Positions 41,485 to 50,424 of a stretch of 64,000 nucleotides of DNA are shown piece after piece. The DNA lies in NCBI RefSeq assembly GCF_002192415.1, contig NZ_CP021780.1, positions 2,604,001 through 2,668,000 of the forward strand. Reading direction: 5' to 3'. Position 1 is the stretch's first letter; each line of letters begins with the position of its first letter. The DNA comes from Paenibacillus donghaensis (GTDB taxonomy: Bacteria > Bacillota > Bacilli > Paenibacillales > Paenibacillaceae). The notes below the pieces were generated by a model that ran no database searches, was not told the DNA's origin, and was given only the letters and a program-made list of their open reading frames with translations. Position numbers and translations under genes: made by a program.

Positions 41485-42036
41485 ATGACTAGCAGCAATA
41501 ATTCCAAACCGGATTTAATTCTAAAGGCTGCTTCCACCATTGTCCAGCGAGACGGTATGGCTCAGTTGACGCTGGAGGCCGTTGCCCGGGAAGCCGGGGT
41601 CAGCAAGGGAGGACTGCTTTATCATTTTGCCAGCAAAGATGCACTAATCAAAGCAATGGTAGACAAATCGAATGAGGTCTATGGAGATGCGGTACGCCGC
41701 CAGGCGCTGGCTGATCCGAACACAAGCGGAGCCTGGAGCCGAGCTTATGTGGAGACTGCCTTTGAATGTCCTGAGGAGGGCATGGATCAGAGCTCTGCCT
41801 TATTCGCCGCCGCTTTTGCCAATCCGCAGCTGCTGGAGGGCATGCGTGAGCAGTTTGAACAATGGCAGCATCAGATTGCCAATGACGGAAATGATCTGGT
41901 ATTGGCTACAATCACCCGACTGGCTGCGGACGGATTATGGTTTGCCGAGATCTTTGGACTTGCCCCGCCGGATGCAGAGCTAAGGGATAAGGTCTATCGG
42001 CAGTTACTTGCTTTTACAGAAAGGGGACGTACATAA
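41485..42036 (+). CDS. TetR-family transcriptional regulator
   Basis: This is a repressor of 183 residues. ATG 41485 is chosen because GGAGGTGAT lies 6 nt upstream; an in-frame ATG at 41428 lacks a ribosome site and would only add a basic extension. The helix-turn-helix is LTLEAVAREAGVSKGGLLYHF followed by ASKDALIKAMVD. The ligand domain ends in a C-terminal FTERGRT. The stop abuts the SMR gene's ATG with no gap, so the two are coupled. It probably senses a drug or cation exported by that pump and binds the palindrome at 41362-41375. Confidence 0.92.
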   Translation: MTSSNNSKPDLILKAASTIVQRDGMAQLTLEAVAREAGVSKGGLLYHFASKDALIKAMVDKSNEVYGDAVRRQALADPNTSGAWSRAYVETAFECPEEGMDQSSALFAAAFANPQLLEGMREQFEQWQHQIANDGNDLVLATITRLAADGLWFAEIFGLAPPDAELRDKVYRQLLAFTERGRT

Positions 42037-42405
42037 ATGGCTTATTTATATTTAGCATTCTCGATTGTTGGAGAGCTGTTCGGCACTTCCATGCTTAAGG
42101 CTTCCCAAGGGTTCAGCAAGCCGCTGCCCTCCATAGGAGTCATCGTCGGCTTTGTGTTTTCCTTCTTCTTTCTGTCGATTACACTGAAGACACTTCCACT
42201 CAATGCAACTTATGCCATATGGTCAGGGGTTGGCTCAGTAGCGACGGTAATCATCTCTGTGCTGATCTGGAAGGAGAAGATTACGCTCGGCAGTCTGGCT
42301 GGTATTGCTCTAATCATTATTGGCGTGGTGGTACTGAACCTGTTTGGTCCGGGGCATGGGGAATCCCCTGCGGATACGGTATCCGGGCAAGTGTCCAGGC
42401 AGTAG
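42037..42405 (+). CDS. Small multidrug resistance (SMR) family efflux protein
   Basis: This is a four-helix proton-coupled exporter of 122 residues. The first helix contains the essential membrane-embedded Glu in SIVGELFGTSMLKASQGF, matching Glu14 of EmrE-type pumps. The family segment NATYAIWSGVGSVATVI follows, and the last helix is GIALIIIGVVVLNLFG. A hydrophilic tail of about 17 residues extends beyond the usual end. It starts directly after the tetR-type stop. Substrates in this family include quaternary ammonium or guanidinium compounds. Confidence 0.93.
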   Translation: MAYLYLAFSIVGELFGTSMLKASQGFSKPLPSIGVIVGFVFSFFFLSITLKTLPLNATYAIWSGVGSVATVIISVLIWKEKITLGSLAGIALIIIGVVVLNLFGPGHGESPADTVSGQVSRQ

Positions 42406-42507
42406 CCGGCAGAATCGGTGCTTCATCGCACAGCCTAACTTGTAAGCGGAATGTATAATGTTAGTTTATAACATCTGTTCAAACCAAAGGTAATAGAGGT
42501 GTCTTCC

Positions 42508-44256
42508 TTGTCCAAGCTTATCCGATTTATGAAACCCCATTGGTTAGCGGCCCTGCTGGGACCACTGTTCATGCTGCTTGAAGTGAGTATGGACCTGATG
42601 CAGCCGCGTCTGATGGCCAGCATTGTGAACGAAGGGGTGTCTACCGGCAACTTGCTGCATATCCGCAATACAGGCGGAATTATGCTGGCTGTTGCCCTTG
42701 TAGGTCTGGTCGGCGGCGTATGTTGTACGATCTTCTCGGTAAAGGCTTCGCAGCGGTTCGGAGCGGACCTGCGGCAGGAGCTGTTCGGCAAAGTGCAAAC
42801 CTTGTCCATCCGCAGCCTCGACCGGCTGGGCACAGGGTCGCTTGTCACCAGACTGACCGGGGATATCGTCCAGCTGCAGAGTCTCGTGCTGATTGCCCTG
42901 CGGATGTTTCCCAGACAAGCGTTTCAGTTCGCGGGCAGTCTGATTATGGCTTGCATCATCAGTCCGCGGCTATCGCTGATTCTGCTTGTTATGCTGCCGC
43001 TGCTGGCAGTGGTGGTCACAGTAACCACGCGTATGATGATTCCGCTCTACGGGAAGGTGCAGGAACAGCTCGACCGTGTTAATACGAAGATGCAGGAGAA
43101 TCTGGCCGGGATTCGCGTAGTCAAAGCTTTTGTGCGCAGCAAGCATGAGCAAGACAGCTTTGAGTCCAGCAACAGCCAATTTCTGGCCACCAGCCTGAAG
43201 GCGGCTAAGACAGCGGCCTTAAATTCCCCGCTCGTCTCACTGATTCTTAATTTCAGTGTAGTGGCTGCCTTGTGGTATGGTGGTGTGCTGTCGAGAGAAG
43301 GGGCTTTATCCGTAGGGGATCTTGCCGCCTTCCTAACTTATATTTCACAGCTGCTGTTCGCTGCGCTCGGATTAAGCAACCAGCTGATGATGCTCTCCCG
43401 GGCCAAAGCCTCGGCAAGCCGGGTGACAGAAGTCTTATCGGAGCCGTCAGCAGAATCTTCATTAACCAAACCAGCTGTTCCATCTGCCCTGACTGCCACT
43501 GCTAACCGGACAACTACCCGGAGTGGACAGTTGGAATTCCGGGACGTGACCTTCAGCTACGACGGCAATGAGAAACATGCCGTGCTGCGCGATATCAACT
43601 TCACTGCTGAGCCGGGTCAGATTATTGGCATCATCGGCATGAACGGCTCCGGCAAATCCACGCTGGTCAGTCTGATCCCGCGTTTCTATGAAGTGACCGC
43701 GGGAGAGATCCGGCTGGATGGCCAGAACATCAACGAGCTGCCGGCAGAGGAGCTGCATCAGGAGGTGGGGATGGTGCTGCAGCAGGCGCTGCTCTTCAGC
43801 GGCACCATCATGGAGAACCTCCGATATGGCAAGCCGGAAGCGGCGCGGGAAGAGGTGGAAGCGGCTGCAAGGCACGCACAAGCGCATGATTTCATTATGC
43901 GGCTGCCGGCAGGCTACGACACTGTACTCGGTCAGCGGGGAGTCAACCTCTCCGGCGGTCAGAAGCAGCGGATCGCCATCGCCCGCACCCTGCTGACGAA
44001 ACCGCGCATACTCATTCTGGATGACTGCACAAGTGCAGTGGATCTGACCACGGATCTGCGGATTCGTGAAGCTCTAAATACAGCCATGTACGACAGCACC
44101 TGTCTGATCATCGGGCAGCGGATCGCTTCCATTGAACATGCCGATCACATTCTTGTCCTCGAAGAAGGGCGAATCACGGCGCAAGGCACACACCAGTCGC
44201 TGCTGCAGAGCAGCAGACTGTATAGGGAAATTGCCTTGTCCCAGCAAGGAGCCTGA
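42508..44256 (+). CDS. ABC exporter subunit with degenerate catalytic site (TM287-like half)
   Basis: This is one half of a heterodimeric multidrug-type exporter, 582 residues from TTG 42508 (GAGGTG 7-8 nt upstream); GTG 42499 is the other possible start. The six-helix membrane domain spans residues 1-310. The nucleotide-binding domain has Walker A GMNGSGKS and signature LSGGQKQRIAIART. In Walker B, LILDDCTSAVD carries Asp in place of the catalytic Glu, and the switch position reads IIGQRIAS with Gln in place of His. Both changes define the non-hydrolytic site of TM287/288-like pairs. The canonical partner follows after 2 nt. Confidence 0.92.
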   Translation: MSKLIRFMKPHWLAALLGPLFMLLEVSMDLMQPRLMASIVNEGVSTGNLLHIRNTGGIMLAVALVGLVGGVCCTIFSVKASQRFGADLRQELFGKVQTLSIRSLDRLGTGSLVTRLTGDIVQLQSLVLIALRMFPRQAFQFAGSLIMACIISPRLSLILLVMLPLLAVVVTVTTRMMIPLYGKVQEQLDRVNTKMQENLAGIRVVKAFVRSKHEQDSFESSNSQFLATSLKAAKTAALNSPLVSLILNFSVVAALWYGGVLSREGALSVGDLAAFLTYISQLLFAALGLSNQLMMLSRAKASASRVTEVLSEPSAESSLTKPAVPSALTATANRTTTRSGQLEFRDVTFSYDGNEKHAVLRDINFTAEPGQIIGIIGMNGSGKSTLVSLIPRFYEVTAGEIRLDGQNINELPAEELHQEVGMVLQQALLFSGTIMENLRYGKPEAAREEVEAAARHAQAHDFIMRLPAGYDTVLGQRGVNLSGGQKQRIAIARTLLTKPRILILDDCTSAVDLTTDLRIREALNTAMYDSTCLIIGQRIASIEHADHILVLEEGRITAQGTHQSLLQSSRLYREIALSQQGA

Positions 44257-44258
44257 CC

Positions 44259-45998
44259 ATGACTACAACTGCAACGATCCGAAGATTAGGCAAATACCTG
44301 CTCCAGTCCCCGCTGCGGCTGGTATTTGTAACCATACTAACCCTATCGATAGCTGTGCTGAACCTGCTTGTGCCTTTCATAACAGGCTACATATTGGATA
44401 CCTTTATTATTACAGGACAATATGAAGGTTTCCTGCGGCTGTGTCTGCTGCTGGGCGGTGTGACACTGGCAGCAAGCCTCGTCATCTGGCTGCAGAGCAT
44501 TATTCTCGCTGATATTTCACAGCGTACCGTATACACTTTGCGGAAGCAGCTGTTTGAGCATCTACAAGAGCTTCCATTACCTTTTTTTGCCTCCAAAAGC
44601 CATGGAGAGCTGATGAGCCGCACCACCAATGATATCGATAACGTCTCGACGTCACTGAACCAGAGTCTTACGCAACTGATTTCCAGCATCATTATGCTGG
44701 TGGGCTCTCTGACCATGATGCTGCTGCTGAATGTATGGCTGACGCTGATTGCATTGGTAACGGCACCCCTGATCACCTGGTTTGCGAAATCGGTGGCTCG
44801 CCGGACACAATCCCAGTTCAAAGGCCAGCAGCAGGAGCTGGGTCAGATGAACGGCTTCATTGAAGAGACGGTGTCCGGGCATAAGGTGGTTCATCTGTTT
44901 CACCAGGAAAAGCGGATTGCCTCCCGGTTCGCGGAAACCAATGACCGCCTGAAGGAAGTGGGGATCAAAGCGCAGATCTTCTCCGGCCTGATGGGACCGT
45001 TCATGAATCTGTTCAGCCACACCACCTATTTGCTGATTGCTGCTGTAGGCGGCTGGCTCGCTATTAATAATCACACGACTGTCGGGATTATCGTCAGCTT
45101 CCTCGGGTATGCCCGCCAGTTCAGCGGACCGCTGAATGAAGTCGCCAACCAGTACAACATGATTCAGGCCGGTGTAGCCGGGGCTGAACGGGTATTCGAG
45201 ATTATGGATGTGCCATCTGAATATGATGGGGAAGATTCACTTGCAGACATGAAGCCCATTACAGGTGAGGTTGAATTCAGAAATGTAGGTTTCGGTTATG
45301 ACGAGGATAAAGAGATTCTGCAGGGGATCAGCTTCACGGCTCAGCCTGGGCAGACCATTGCACTCGTGGGTCCTACTGGTGCGGGGAAGACGACGATTGT
45401 CAACCTGCTGGGACGTTTCTTCGATACGAATGCCGGGCAGATCCTGATTGATGGCACAGATATAAGCACCATGAACAAAAACAGCCTTCGCCGTCAAATG
45501 TCCATGGTGCTGCAGGATGCCCATCTGTTCTCTGGTACGGTTCGTGAGAATATCCGCTACGGCAGGCTGGAAGCCACGGATGAAGAGGTGGAGGCGGCGG
45601 CCGTGAAGGCATACGCCCACGCCTTCATTAGCAAGCTTCCGGAAGGCTATGAAACCCCTTTAAGCGCAGAAGGTGGCAATCTCAGCCAAGGACAAAGACA
45701 GCTGATCACCATTGCACGAGCCATTCTGGCGGACCGGGCACTGCTAATCCTGGATGAAGCGACGAGCAGTGTCGATACATTGGCCGAAATCGAGATCCAG
45801 CGAGCGATCAGACAAGTCATAGCCGGACGAACCAGCTTCATGATTGCCCACCGGCTCAGTACGATCCGTCATGCCGATATGATTCTGGTAATTCAGGACG
45901 GACAGATCGCCGAGCGGGGCAGCCATGAACAGCTGATGTTGGCCGAAGGCTTGTATTACCGGCTGCATGGCAGTGGCTCGCAAACTTCAGAAGACTAG
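44259..45998 (+). CDS. ABC exporter subunit with canonical catalytic residues (TM288-like half)
   Basis: This is the partner of the preceding gene, 579 residues. The membrane domain spans about residues 1-320. The nucleotide-binding domain has Walker A GPTGAGKTT, the Q-loop region MSMVLQDAHLFSGTVREN, Walker B LLILDEATSSVD with catalytic Glu, and switch His in MIAHRLSTIRHAD. The signature is LSQGQRQ, not LSGGQ, as in TM288-type halves, so the composite site it completes on the partner is the degenerate one. Its stop codon lies in a CTAG shared with the convergent DUF1657 gene's stop. Confidence 0.93.
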   Translation: MTTTATIRRLGKYLLQSPLRLVFVTILTLSIAVLNLLVPFITGYILDTFIITGQYEGFLRLCLLLGGVTLAASLVIWLQSIILADISQRTVYTLRKQLFEHLQELPLPFFASKSHGELMSRTTNDIDNVSTSLNQSLTQLISSIIMLVGSLTMMLLLNVWLTLIALVTAPLITWFAKSVARRTQSQFKGQQQELGQMNGFIEETVSGHKVVHLFHQEKRIASRFAETNDRLKEVGIKAQIFSGLMGPFMNLFSHTTYLLIAAVGGWLAINNHTTVGIIVSFLGYARQFSGPLNEVANQYNMIQAGVAGAERVFEIMDVPSEYDGEDSLADMKPITGEVEFRNVGFGYDEDKEILQGISFTAQPGQTIALVGPTGAGKTTIVNLLGRFFDTNAGQILIDGTDISTMNKNSLRRQMSMVLQDAHLFSGTVRENIRYGRLEATDEEVEAAAVKAYAHAFISKLPEGYETPLSAEGGNLSQGQRQLITIARAILADRALLILDEATSSVDTLAEIEIQRAIRQVIAGRTSFMIAHRLSTIRHADMILVIQDGQIAERGSHEQLMLAEGLYYRLHGSGSQTSED

Positions 45999-46201
45999 AA
46001 ACCTTTGTACTGTGGTTCTTCTTTTTCGATTTCTGCAACACGGCTTTCCACCTGTTCAACGATCTGCTGGGTTTGTCCAGCAGCTTGCGTGAACAGGTTT
46101 TTGGCGTCCTCATTTTGTGTTCCAAGGGCGAACTGCTCCAGGCTGGCCTGAGCGCTTTTTAGGGAAGAGAGACAGGTTTTCACTTCTGAGGCTACGGTCA
46201 T
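45995..46201 (-). CDS. DUF1657 family small protein
   Basis: This is a 68-residue protein from ATG 46201, about 10 nt after AAAGGAG; an ATG at 46210 is too close to that site. It starts MTVASEVKTCLSSLKSAQAS and continues LEQFALGTQNEDAKNLF, a two-helix pattern typical of DUF1657. Such proteins are often encoded with spore-membrane genes, in SpoVA-type operons alongside DUF421 proteins. Here a divergent DUF421 gene lies 139 nt away, and that protein's C-terminus repeats the DUF1657 pattern. The molecular role is unknown. Confidence 0.85.
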   Translation of the reverse strand: MTVASEVKTCLSSLKSAQASLEQFALGTQNEDAKNLFTQAAGQTQQIVEQVESRVAEIEKEEPQYKGF

Positions 46202-46340
46202 GGTTAACATTCTCCTTTATTGTTGGTTTAGTCTTCTTTATTAATGTGCATTCTGTCCTTCCTTTATTCAGCATATGTCCCATGGACGTTGGCAATACTG
46301 AAGATTAAATCTGATGATTACTGGATAGGGGGAGTTGACC

Positions 46341-47201
46341 ATGCCGGAATGGCTGGAGGTTATTGTACGGACTATATTTGCGGTGGTTGTGTTGTTTCTG
46401 CTCACTAAATTATTGGGAAAAAGACAAGTTTCCCAGCTCTCGTTCTTCGAATACATCACTGGGATCACCGTCGGCAGCTTGGCCGCCTATATCTCACTGG
46501 ATACCGACAAGACCTGGCATCTCGGACTGATTGCGCTCGTTGTCTGGATTGCGTTCTCACTGGGGATTGAATTTCTGCAGATGAAGAGCAAGAAAGCGCG
46601 TGACTTTCTCGATTTCAAATCTACGGTGCTGATCAAAGACGGCAAGATCCTGGAAGACAATATGAAAAAAGAACGCCTGACCACCGACGAGCTGCTGTCA
46701 GAGCTGCGCAAGAAAGACGTGTTCAAGCTGGCAGATGTTGAATTCGCCATTATGGAATCGGACGGTGCAATCAATCTACTGCTGACCCGTGAGAACCAGC
46801 CGCTAACTCCGAAACATCTGGGGATTCAGGTGGCTCCCGAGCAGGAGACGCAAGCCGTTATCATGGATGGAGAGATTTTGGATGATGCACTGGATATCCT
46901 TGGGCTGTCGCGGAAGGGGCTGCAGGAGAAGCTGGCAGAGCTCAATCTGTCGGTGCAAAATGTATTCCTGGGGCAGGTGGATTCATATGGTGAGCTGACG
47001 GTGGATCTCTATACCGATCAGGTTGAGGTTCCCAAGCTGGAGGAGAAGCCGCAGCTCTATGCGCTGCTGAAGAAATGTGAAGCGGATCTGGAACTGTTCA
47101 GCCTGTCCACCTCCAACGAGGAGGCCAAAAACATGTATGAGCAGTGCTCCTTACAGCTCCAAGAGATGCTGCGGACCTTGAAGCCTCTGATCCAGACCTG
47201 A
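46341..47201 (+). CDS. DUF421 (YetF-like) membrane protein with C-terminal DUF1657-like domain
   Basis: This is a membrane protein of 286 residues from ATG 46341 (GGGGGAG 6 nt upstream; TTG 46335 is also in frame). Three hydrophobic helices occur in residues 5-80. The conserved LLGKRQVSQLSFFEYITGIT marks DUF421/YetF. A soluble domain follows with KDGKILEDNMKKERLTTDEL and VNLL-like strands. The last 50 residues (LYALLKKCEADLELFSLSTS, then NEEAKNMYEQCS) align by eye with the adjacent DUF1657 protein. In spore formers this combination is linked to spore-membrane operons; that link here is inference. Confidence 0.88.
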   Translation: MPEWLEVIVRTIFAVVVLFLLTKLLGKRQVSQLSFFEYITGITVGSLAAYISLDTDKTWHLGLIALVVWIAFSLGIEFLQMKSKKARDFLDFKSTVLIKDGKILEDNMKKERLTTDELLSELRKKDVFKLADVEFAIMESDGAINLLLTRENQPLTPKHLGIQVAPEQETQAVIMDGEILDDALDILGLSRKGLQEKLAELNLSVQNVFLGQVDSYGELTVDLYTDQVEVPKLEEKPQLYALLKKCEADLELFSLSTSNEEAKNMYEQCSLQLQEMLRTLKPLIQT

Positions 47202-47241
47202 AGCGTGTGAGCTAGAAGGGCAGGGGTTAGCTAGTACTGTA

Positions 47242-48306
47242 TTATGAATACAGCTGCCAGATGAGCTCCCGGCGGCTCTTGACGCCTGTTTTGGCAAAAA
47301 TCGATTTGAGGTGATCTTGTACCGTGTAGGCCGAAATATAAAGAGCTTCCGCTACCTCCTTGGTCGATTTCCCTTTGGACAGCTGTTCAACGATTTCTTT
47401 CTCGCGTTCTGACAGCCCGTAGGCTTCAGTAATCAGCGGGAGCAGGTCTGCTGCCTTGGCAGCTGTAAAAGAAACCGCCAGCTGTACCAGCCCGGAGGGG
47501 CCTTCGAGTCTGCTGGCGGTGATGGTCAGGAATTGTCCAGCCGCTGCCTGAAAACACAATTTGGCGGTTGGCAATCCGCCTTGAGGAAGCGGCTTCTCGG
47601 CCAGCGCCTGCAAGCTGACGGCCCGAATCGGTCCGGGCAGTTTCTGTTGACCCTGGCCTTCCGCCTGCTGCAGCTTGCCAAGCCAATAGTTGCCTCCGGA
47701 ATTAAGGCTTATCGGAACCAGCTGCTCATCAAGCAGCAGAATGCCTTCCTCCAGCTGTTGTTCAGGCTCATTGGTGTGCAACCGGCTGAGCGTGCCCGCT
47801 TTTAACCTTCTGGCTATCAGCGGAATAATGTCCTCGATCCAGGTCAGTTCCTCCGCGGTGAAAAGGCCGTTATCCACACTGCGGAATAACGTCAGGAATC
47901 CCCAGCATACTCCATCCACCTTAAGTGCAGCCCGCAGCTCATCTGCGAAGCCAGCAGGTCTAAGCAGCTCGCGGTATCTTCGGCTAAGCTCCGGCTGTCC
48001 TCCCGTTATTTGTCCCAAGGCACTTACAGGGATCTTCGCATCGGCTAGCTGGCTGAACTTGTTATAGTCCTCGTGCAGATATTCATTATCCATCAGACTA
48101 CCATGAATGGCCTCCACGCCTTGCTCTGTAATAGCGCCCGTAGTAAGTAAGGTAACCGGATCAACGGTTGTACAGCAGGCTGCGTCAAAGGGCAGTACCG
48201 TTCTTAGCCGGGTTAACATGATTTCTCTGTACATCAAAGAGGAGAGGTCTGCCTGATCCAGCTCTTGAAGTAGTTTAACAATTACATGGGAAGGTTCTTT
48301 CATCAT
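47242..48306 (-). CDS. LuxR-type helix-turn-helix regulator with N-terminal sensory region
   Basis: This is a transcription factor of about 354 residues. The start is taken at the tandem ATGATG (48306/48303), with AGAGAGG 5-8 nt upstream; ATG 48327 lies inside the palindrome at 48321-48338 and is less likely. Residues 1-280 form a GAF/PAS-like sensory region (LPFDAACCTTVDPVTLL, GVCWGFLTLFRS). The C-terminal LuxR domain reads LSEREKEIVEQLSKGKSTKE and then VAEALYISAYTVQDHLKSIF. The gene is divergent from the methyltransferase gene. The signal it senses is unknown. Confidence 0.88.
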   Translation of the reverse strand: MMKEPSHVIVKLLQELDQADLSSLMYREIMLTRLRTVLPFDAACCTTVDPVTLLTTGAITEQGVEAIHGSLMDNEYLHEDYNKFSQLADAKIPVSALGQITGGQPELSRRYRELLRPAGFADELRAALKVDGVCWGFLTLFRSVDNGLFTAEELTWIEDIIPLIARRLKAGTLSRLHTNEPEQQLEEGILLLDEQLVPISLNSGGNYWLGKLQQAEGQGQQKLPGPIRAVSLQALAEKPLPQGGLPTAKLCFQAAAGQFLTITASRLEGPSGLVQLAVSFTAAKAADLLPLITEAYGLSEREKEIVEQLSKGKSTKEVAEALYISAYTVQDHLKSIFAKTGVKSRRELIWQLYS

Positions 48307-48320
48307 GTCAGCCTCTCTAA

Positions 48321-48338
48321 ATCCCATAAATGTGGGAT
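48321..48338. promoter_or_regulatory. Palindrome in the luxR-type/methyltransferase divergent region
   Basis: ATCCCATAAATGTGGGAT has ATCCCA/TGGGAT arms and sits 15 nt upstream of the preferred LuxR-type start, in the divergent control region. It could be the regulator's own site. No binding consensus is known to me for this protein. Confidence 0.4.
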
Positions 48339-48424
48339 GGTGGTTTTGCGTCGTTATCGTGATAATTAAGATTAGTTCTTAGTATACACTATTTCATCAG
48401 ATCAATGACCCGGAGGGGAAACCT

Positions 48425-49159
48425 ATGAAAGACAATAGCATAGAAATGGCCAGTCCCTGGGAGCAGGCGGCAGCGGCTAAATATCACGAGCAGATTGCGC
48501 TAAAAATACCCGGTTATCAGCTGCAGTATGACCTTCTGGACACACTGGCTACAGCAGCGCTTACGGAGCGGACAGCCGCACGGCTGCTGATTGTGGGAGC
48601 AGGCGGAGGACAGGAAATCCTGACTCTGGCGCAGAAACATCCGCACTGGAGCTTCACCGGCGTTGACAACTCGCAGCGGATGCTGCTGGTAGCAGAAGAA
48701 AGGCTTGCTGCAGCAGCGCTTACGACAAGAGTGTCTTTGCAGCAATGTGAGCTGGCAGATTGGGATGACCACGGACTGTATGATGCGGCAACCTGCATGC
48801 TGGTGCTGCATTTCGTGGAAGGGCGTGAACGCAAGCTTGCGCTGCTTCAATCAATTGCCTCGCGTCTGCAGCCAGGCGCTCCGCTGTTTCTGTCTGCGAT
48901 AAACGGGGATATGACATCCCCGGCTTGGTTAAGCCAGCTGGCAGGCTGGAAGCTTCATATGCTCGGTCAAGGCATTACGCTGCAGCAGTGGGAGCAATTT
49001 GAGCAATCTTTTGGAATAACGTCCCATCCTCTTCCGGCAGAAGAGATCGAGGAGATGCTTAGGCAAGCCGGATTTACGGCAATCAGCAGATTCTTCGGTT
49101 CCTATCGGGTAGACGGATGGATGGCGGTTAAGAGGGGGAGTGAACAGGATGAGAACTGA
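48425..49159 (+). CDS. Class I SAM-dependent methyltransferase
   Basis: This is a cytoplasmic methyltransferase of 244 residues. Motif I for S-adenosylmethionine is LLIVGAGGGQEILTLAQKHP near residue 58. The acidic FTGVDNSQRML follows, and the later motif DAATCMLVLHFVEG precedes LAL-LQSIASRLQPG. The GGAGGGG ribosome site lies before ATG 48425. The acceptor substrate is not recognisable. The 3' end overlaps the next gene by 11 nt, so the two probably work in one process. Confidence 0.9.
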   Translation: MKDNSIEMASPWEQAAAAKYHEQIALKIPGYQLQYDLLDTLATAALTERTAARLLIVGAGGGQEILTLAQKHPHWSFTGVDNSQRMLLVAEERLAAAALTTRVSLQQCELADWDDHGLYDAATCMLVLHFVEGRERKLALLQSIASRLQPGAPLFLSAINGDMTSPAWLSQLAGWKLHMLGQGITLQQWEQFEQSFGITSHPLPAEEIEEMLRQAGFTAISRFFGSYRVDGWMAVKRGSEQDEN

Positions 49160-50273
49160 TATTGTAGTCATTGGCGGTTACGGCCATGTAGGATCACAAA
49201 TATGCACGCTGTTGGCTGACCTCTATCCGGGTGTGGTGTATGCGGCAGGCCGAAGCCTGGCGCGTGCGGAACAGTTCTGCAAAGGCTCCGAAGGCAGAAT
49301 CAAGCCGATGCAGATTGACGTTTCCGCTGCGCTATCGGTAGATAAGCTGCGAAAGGTCAAGCTTGTGGTGATGTGCCTCGATCAGAGTGACACCTCCTTT
49401 GCCGAGGCCTGTCTAATTCAGGGGATACATTACATGGATGTCACGGCTAATCTTGATTTCTACAGACAAATGAAGCAGCTGACAAGCTCAGGCAATACCT
49501 ATGCGGCCTCGGCTGTACTCAGCGTGGGACTGGCACCCGGACTGACCAATCTGCTCGCGGGTGAAGCAAGGCGGTCGATGGATGAAACCTGGCAGCTGGA
49601 CATTTCCGTTCTGCTGGGGCTGGGGGACAGCCATGGACAAGCGGCCATCGAATGGACGGTGGACAATCTGAATGCAGAGTATGAGGTTATGCAGAGTGGC
49701 CGTTCCCATCGGGTGAAGAGCTTTACGGATGGTCAAACCATCGATTGGGGACAATCGCTGGGGAGAAGGCGGGCTTACCGCTTCCCTTTCTCTGACCAGT
49801 TGACTCTCCCGGATACACTCGGCATTGCCACCGCATCTACCCGCTTATGCTTCGATTCCAGAATAGCCACATATGGCTTGGCTCTGCTTCAGAAGCTGGG
49901 TCTGCTAAGATGGCTCGAACGAAGCCGGATCCGAAACGCTGCGGTTCGTTCTTTTGGCAGAGTCCGCTGGGGTACTGACAAATATGCTATAAAGGTAGAA
50001 GCGACAGGTCTTAGGAACGGGGCCAAGGCAAAGGCTGAATATGTGATTCAAGGGTCCAAGGAATCTACAATTACAGCCCAAGTCGCTGCAGCTATTGCCG
50101 GAATACTATTCAAGGAATGGTCAGGCAGTCCCGGTGTTTATCATGTTGAACAGCTATTCGGGCTTCAGCTGGGTGAACATCAGATATCACTGTACCTGCG
50201 TGGAGATGCTGATCGGTTATCAGAGGCTTCTAATCCTATCGGAGGGCTGAACTGCTGGTCCAGAATTTCTTGA
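49149..50273 (+). CDS. Saccharopine dehydrogenase-like NAD(P)-binding protein
   Basis: This is an oxidoreductase-like protein of 374 residues from ATG 49149 (GGGGGAG about 8 nt upstream; GTG 49140 is in frame). The N-terminal Rossmann motif IVVIGGYGHVGSQICTLLA binds NAD(P). GIHYMDVTANLDFYRQM and VGLAPGLTNLLAGEA are typical of the saccharopine-dehydrogenase/homospermidine-synthase-like superfamily. It overlaps the methyltransferase gene by 11 nt. The actual substrate is unknown, and true lysine-pathway function is unlikely from this context. Confidence 0.85.
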   Translation: MRTDIVVIGGYGHVGSQICTLLADLYPGVVYAAGRSLARAEQFCKGSEGRIKPMQIDVSAALSVDKLRKVKLVVMCLDQSDTSFAEACLIQGIHYMDVTANLDFYRQMKQLTSSGNTYAASAVLSVGLAPGLTNLLAGEARRSMDETWQLDISVLLGLGDSHGQAAIEWTVDNLNAEYEVMQSGRSHRVKSFTDGQTIDWGQSLGRRRAYRFPFSDQLTLPDTLGIATASTRLCFDSRIATYGLALLQKLGLLRWLERSRIRNAAVRSFGRVRWGTDKYAIKVEATGLRNGAKAKAEYVIQGSKESTITAQVAAAIAGILFKEWSGSPGVYHVEQLFGLQLGEHQISLYLRGDADRLSEASNPIGGLNCWSRIS

Positions 50274-50392
50274 ACAAGTATCCTCGATAATCCTTAACTC
50301 AGATATTTGGTATTATTCACTTTGTTGTAATAAATTAGAATATTTTTCGTTGTTTTTTACCATAAATTTACCTATAGTGGGGATATGGATTT

Positions 50393-50424
50393 GCCCTCCT
50401 GAAGCAATTACTCTTAAGGAGGGC
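50393..50424 (+). other. Leader hairpin upstream of the pectate lyase gene
   Basis: GCCCTCCTGAAG (50393-50404) pairs with CTTAAGGAGGGC (50413-50424) with one mismatch and an 8-nt loop. No T-run follows, so it is not a simple terminator. It lies about 130 nt before the start and could be an RNA stabiliser, protein site or attenuator. The right arm contains AAGGAGGG, a ribosome-site-like sequence that the stem would hide. The following short frame ATGTCCGCAATC at about 50429 may be a leader peptide, but this is weak. Confidence 0.4.

Noticed and set aside
46211..46340. Possible sporulation sigma-G promoter between DUF1657 and DUF421 genes
   Set aside because: Only partial matches (GCATA and CAATACT with uncertain spacing) were seen; not strong enough to list as a feature.
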